A stretch of 43,619 nucleotides of DNA, taken from NCBI RefSeq assembly GCF_946886105.1, contig NZ_CAMPHV010000047.1:1-43619 (forward strand), written 5' to 3'. This document shows, one piece after another, positions 42,450 to 43,619 of this stretch. The stretch is from an uncultured Pseudomonas sp. Lineage in GTDB: Bacteria > Pseudomonadota > Gammaproteobacteria > Pseudomonadales > Pseudomonadaceae. The position numbers and the translations under genes were made by a program. How positions within the stretch are numbered: the first letter of the stretch is position 1; every line of letters starts with the position of its first letter. The notes beneath the pieces are model-generated. The model was not told the origin of the DNA and ran no database searches. It saw only the letters and a list, made by a program, of their open reading frames with translations.

Positions 42450-42600
42450 AGGCTCTGCTGACAATTTGCCGCGCAACCTTGGGGCAGGTACTGCGCCGCG
42501 TTTCTCGTCGCTCATTTGGAATGGCCAAACTTCACTCCTAGTGCCTTGTTCTGCGCCAAGCGGGCCAGGGGCGCGGTCGCGACGAATCGTCAGCGAACCT
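42450..42600. mobile_element. Nested-palindrome element, copy B, abutting the ntrB start
   Basis: Diverged relative of 17313-17582, same orientation. The segment around 42469-42580 aligns with 17438-17560 through shared blocks such as CCGCGCAACC, GCGTTTCTCG, ATTTGGAA, CCAAACTTC, GTGCCTTG and GGCGCGGTCGCGA. The terminal inverted repeat is imperfect: AGGCTCTGCTGACAATT on the left against AATCGTCAGCGAACCT on the right. The TTTGG/CCAAA hairpin is kept although the loop sequence changed. It leaves only 4 bases before the ntrB ATG. Confidence 0.65.
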
Positions 42601-42628
42601 CGGGGCTTTCCGGCAATGAACAGGAAAA

Positions 42629-42646
42629 TGCAAGAAGCAAACCAAA
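42629..42646 (-). promoter_or_regulatory. Sigma-54-like promoter upstream of ntrB
   Basis: Read on the minus strand: TTTGGTTTGCTTCTTGCA has GG (42643-42642) and GC (42631-42630) separated by exactly 10 bases, and a good TTGCA -12 box. The -24 box is TGG with three of four following bases off consensus. The start site would be near 42618, giving a 173-base leader that is almost entirely the copy-B element. Confidence 0.45.
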
Positions 42647-42928
42647 GCCCCGAAAAGACGCATCCAATTGGCGCAATCAACGGGCGGCGCCCCGTTCCTC
42701 GCACGTATTGGTCGCGGCGAAAACCGCTCTCCGCCATGGTTTTTCGTGCTTTTGCCGCGAATAACCGCAGGTTCAGCGGAAAATGGCGAGCAAAATCAGC
42801 CCGGACGAGCCTTTTTCCCATAATGGGGCGCCATTCAAATCCGCGTATCGCCAGGCCATTTTTCAGCGCAGGCGCCTTTCATTGTGCGAACCAAAATGGG
42901 GAGCGCGTGGGGGCTTATGCTGACTATC

Positions 42929-42943
42929 GCACCAAATTGGTGC
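42929..42943. promoter_or_regulatory. NtrC-binding site
   Basis: GCACCAAATTGGTGC is a perfect dyad with a 3-base centre, matching the NtrC site consensus GCACCA-N3-TGGTGC. It lies about 310 bases upstream of the sigma-54-like promoter and 47 bases downstream of the DUF4124 stop. A weaker relative GCACGTATTGGTCGC is at 42701-42715, about 90 bases upstream of that promoter. This supports autoregulation of ntrBC. Confidence 0.6.
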
Positions 42944-42990
42944 TGGCGCTCGGCGCTATTGATTATTTCGATCGGCGCGAGGCGTGCTCT

Positions 42991-43608
42991 CTAGATGAAA
43001 GGCACAAGAGGAATGTCGGACTTTTCTTTCGGCTTGTCTTTCAGGGGGCACTCCGGGCGTACCCCGTAGTCGTCCTTTTTGCACGGATTGACCCGGCGCT
43101 TTTGCGCCAGGGAAGTGCGCAGCATATGGAAGGGTTGTGCGGGCGTGCGTTCGACGATCAGGCCGTTCGCATCGACGATCTCCACCGCCAGCTTGTGGGT
43201 GCCGCGGTCGATGTTTTCCAGCGGGAACACCGGGCTGCGCCCCGGCTCGCCGACCGCTTCGCCGTCGAGCAGCAGGCGGTAGCTGTGCCCCGCATGCAGC
43301 GCCGGTTCGCTGGTGGCGGTAACGATCAGGCTGCCGGCGTTGCTGCGCACGGTGGCGTCGGGTTGCGGGATCAGGATGCGCAGCATTTGGTAGGCCAGGG
43401 CTGGCTTGACGACCGGTTCGGCAGCTGCGGGCTGACTCATGGCGTCGGGCGCGGGCATGCTGTTGCCTGGCGCCAGTTGCACGGCTTCGGCGTCGCCTTG
43501 CCGGGGTTTGTCGGTAAACACCCGATTGCCTTCGGCGTCGATATAGGTATAGACCTGCGCGACCGTCGGCAGGCTCAGCAATAGCAAACACAGCAAAAGA
43601 TTGCGCAT
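42991..43608 (-). CDS. DUF4124-domain exported protein
   Basis: Exported protein of 205 residues with a signal peptide (about 1-17, MRNLLLCLLLLSLPTVAQ). The N-terminal VYTYIDAEGNRVFTDKP is the DUF4124 domain; the central and C-terminal parts (residues 70-165, LRILIPQPDATVRSNAGSLI, HAGHSYRLLLDGEAVG) look like an immunoglobulin-like beta fold, and the tail is Lys/Pro-rich with two Cys. Function is unknown. In Pseudomonas such a gene lies upstream of ntrB in the glnA-ntrBC region, as here. The 11 bases upstream of its ATG in the window contain no clear Shine-Dalgarno call because the window ends. Confidence 0.85.
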   Translation of the reverse strand: MRNLLLCLLLLSLPTVAQVYTYIDAEGNRVFTDKPRQGDAEAVQLAPGNSMPAPDAMSQPAAAEPVVKPALAYQMLRILIPQPDATVRSNAGSLIVTATSEPALHAGHSYRLLLDGEAVGEPGRSPVFPLENIDRGTHKLAVEIVDANGLIVERTPAQPFHMLRTSLAQKRRVNPCKKDDYGVRPECPLKDKPKEKSDIPLVPFI

Positions 43609-43619
43609 GGGTCAGGGGC

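Overview
The window looks like a chromosomal stretch of a Pseudomonas-type gammaproteobacterium. The reasons are the high GC content, the GC-rich third codon positions, the co-located pckA-hslO, yrfG-nudE-cysQ and ntrC-ntrB genes known from Pseudomonas chromosomes, and many intergenic palindromes of the GTAG-headed REP type common in that group. From the families alone I would place it near the P. mendocina/oleovorans/alcaligenes side of the genus, but that is an inference. I saw no rRNA, tRNA, CRISPR array, prophage or transposase gene.

Layout. 1-5113: a lipid or alcohol catabolism block with a truncated iron-type alcohol dehydrogenase, two palindromic repeats, an acyl-CoA dehydrogenase and a 3-hydroxyacyl-CoA dehydrogenase, read away from a divergent LysR regulator. 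5167-10740: a tightly packed five-gene minus-strand operon. In transcription order it holds a CHASE2 class III adenylate cyclase, a FecR-like periplasmic protein, an autotransporter-type outer-membrane barrel, a lipoprotein alpha/beta hydrolase and a secreted caspase-like peptidase. It is the best candidate here for an undescribed system. Upstream of it lies a 59-residue gene with a near-perfect CRP/Vfr-type operator. 11679-22175: accessory and housekeeping genes: a nitroreductase, an RlmI/RlmK-like methyltransferase, an exported protein combining a CxxCH motif with a C-terminal MVL lectin module, an erythromycin-esterase-family protein, an orphan solute-binding protein, a MAPEG protein, and a cupredoxin/c-di-GMP enzyme pair. 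22482-28705: a RecQ-family helicase, pckA, hslO, a PAP2 phosphatase and a glycine-zipper protein. 28857-37224: a TorF-like porin and the NAD-dependent formate dehydrogenase locus (divergent ModE-like regulator, fdsG, fdsB, fdsA, fdsD, fdhD). 37291-43608: yrfG, nudE-cysQ, ntrC-ntrB and a DUF4124 protein.

How the parts work together. The fds genes encode a soluble molybdenum/tungsten formate:NAD+ oxidoreductase, its delta subunit and the FdhD sulfur carrier; paired direct repeats between the regulator and fdsG are candidate operators. NtrB and NtrC form the nitrogen two-component system, with a canonical NtrC dyad and a sigma-54-like promoter upstream. The cyclase operon would join envelope sensing by CHASE2 and FecR-like modules to cAMP synthesis and to exported hydrolytic effectors.

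Non-coding structure is rich. There are at least four classes of GTAG/GTTG-headed palindromes, four of them stacked between cysQ and ntrC. There is also a larger nested-palindrome element (17313-17582) whose diverged relative (42450-42600) abuts the ntrB start codon. Start codons were moved from the longest reading frame where Shine-Dalgarno sequences or family N-termini decide: 10740, 13768, 19803, 27195, 27423, 28705, 30943, 36400, 37953, 38152 and 41363.
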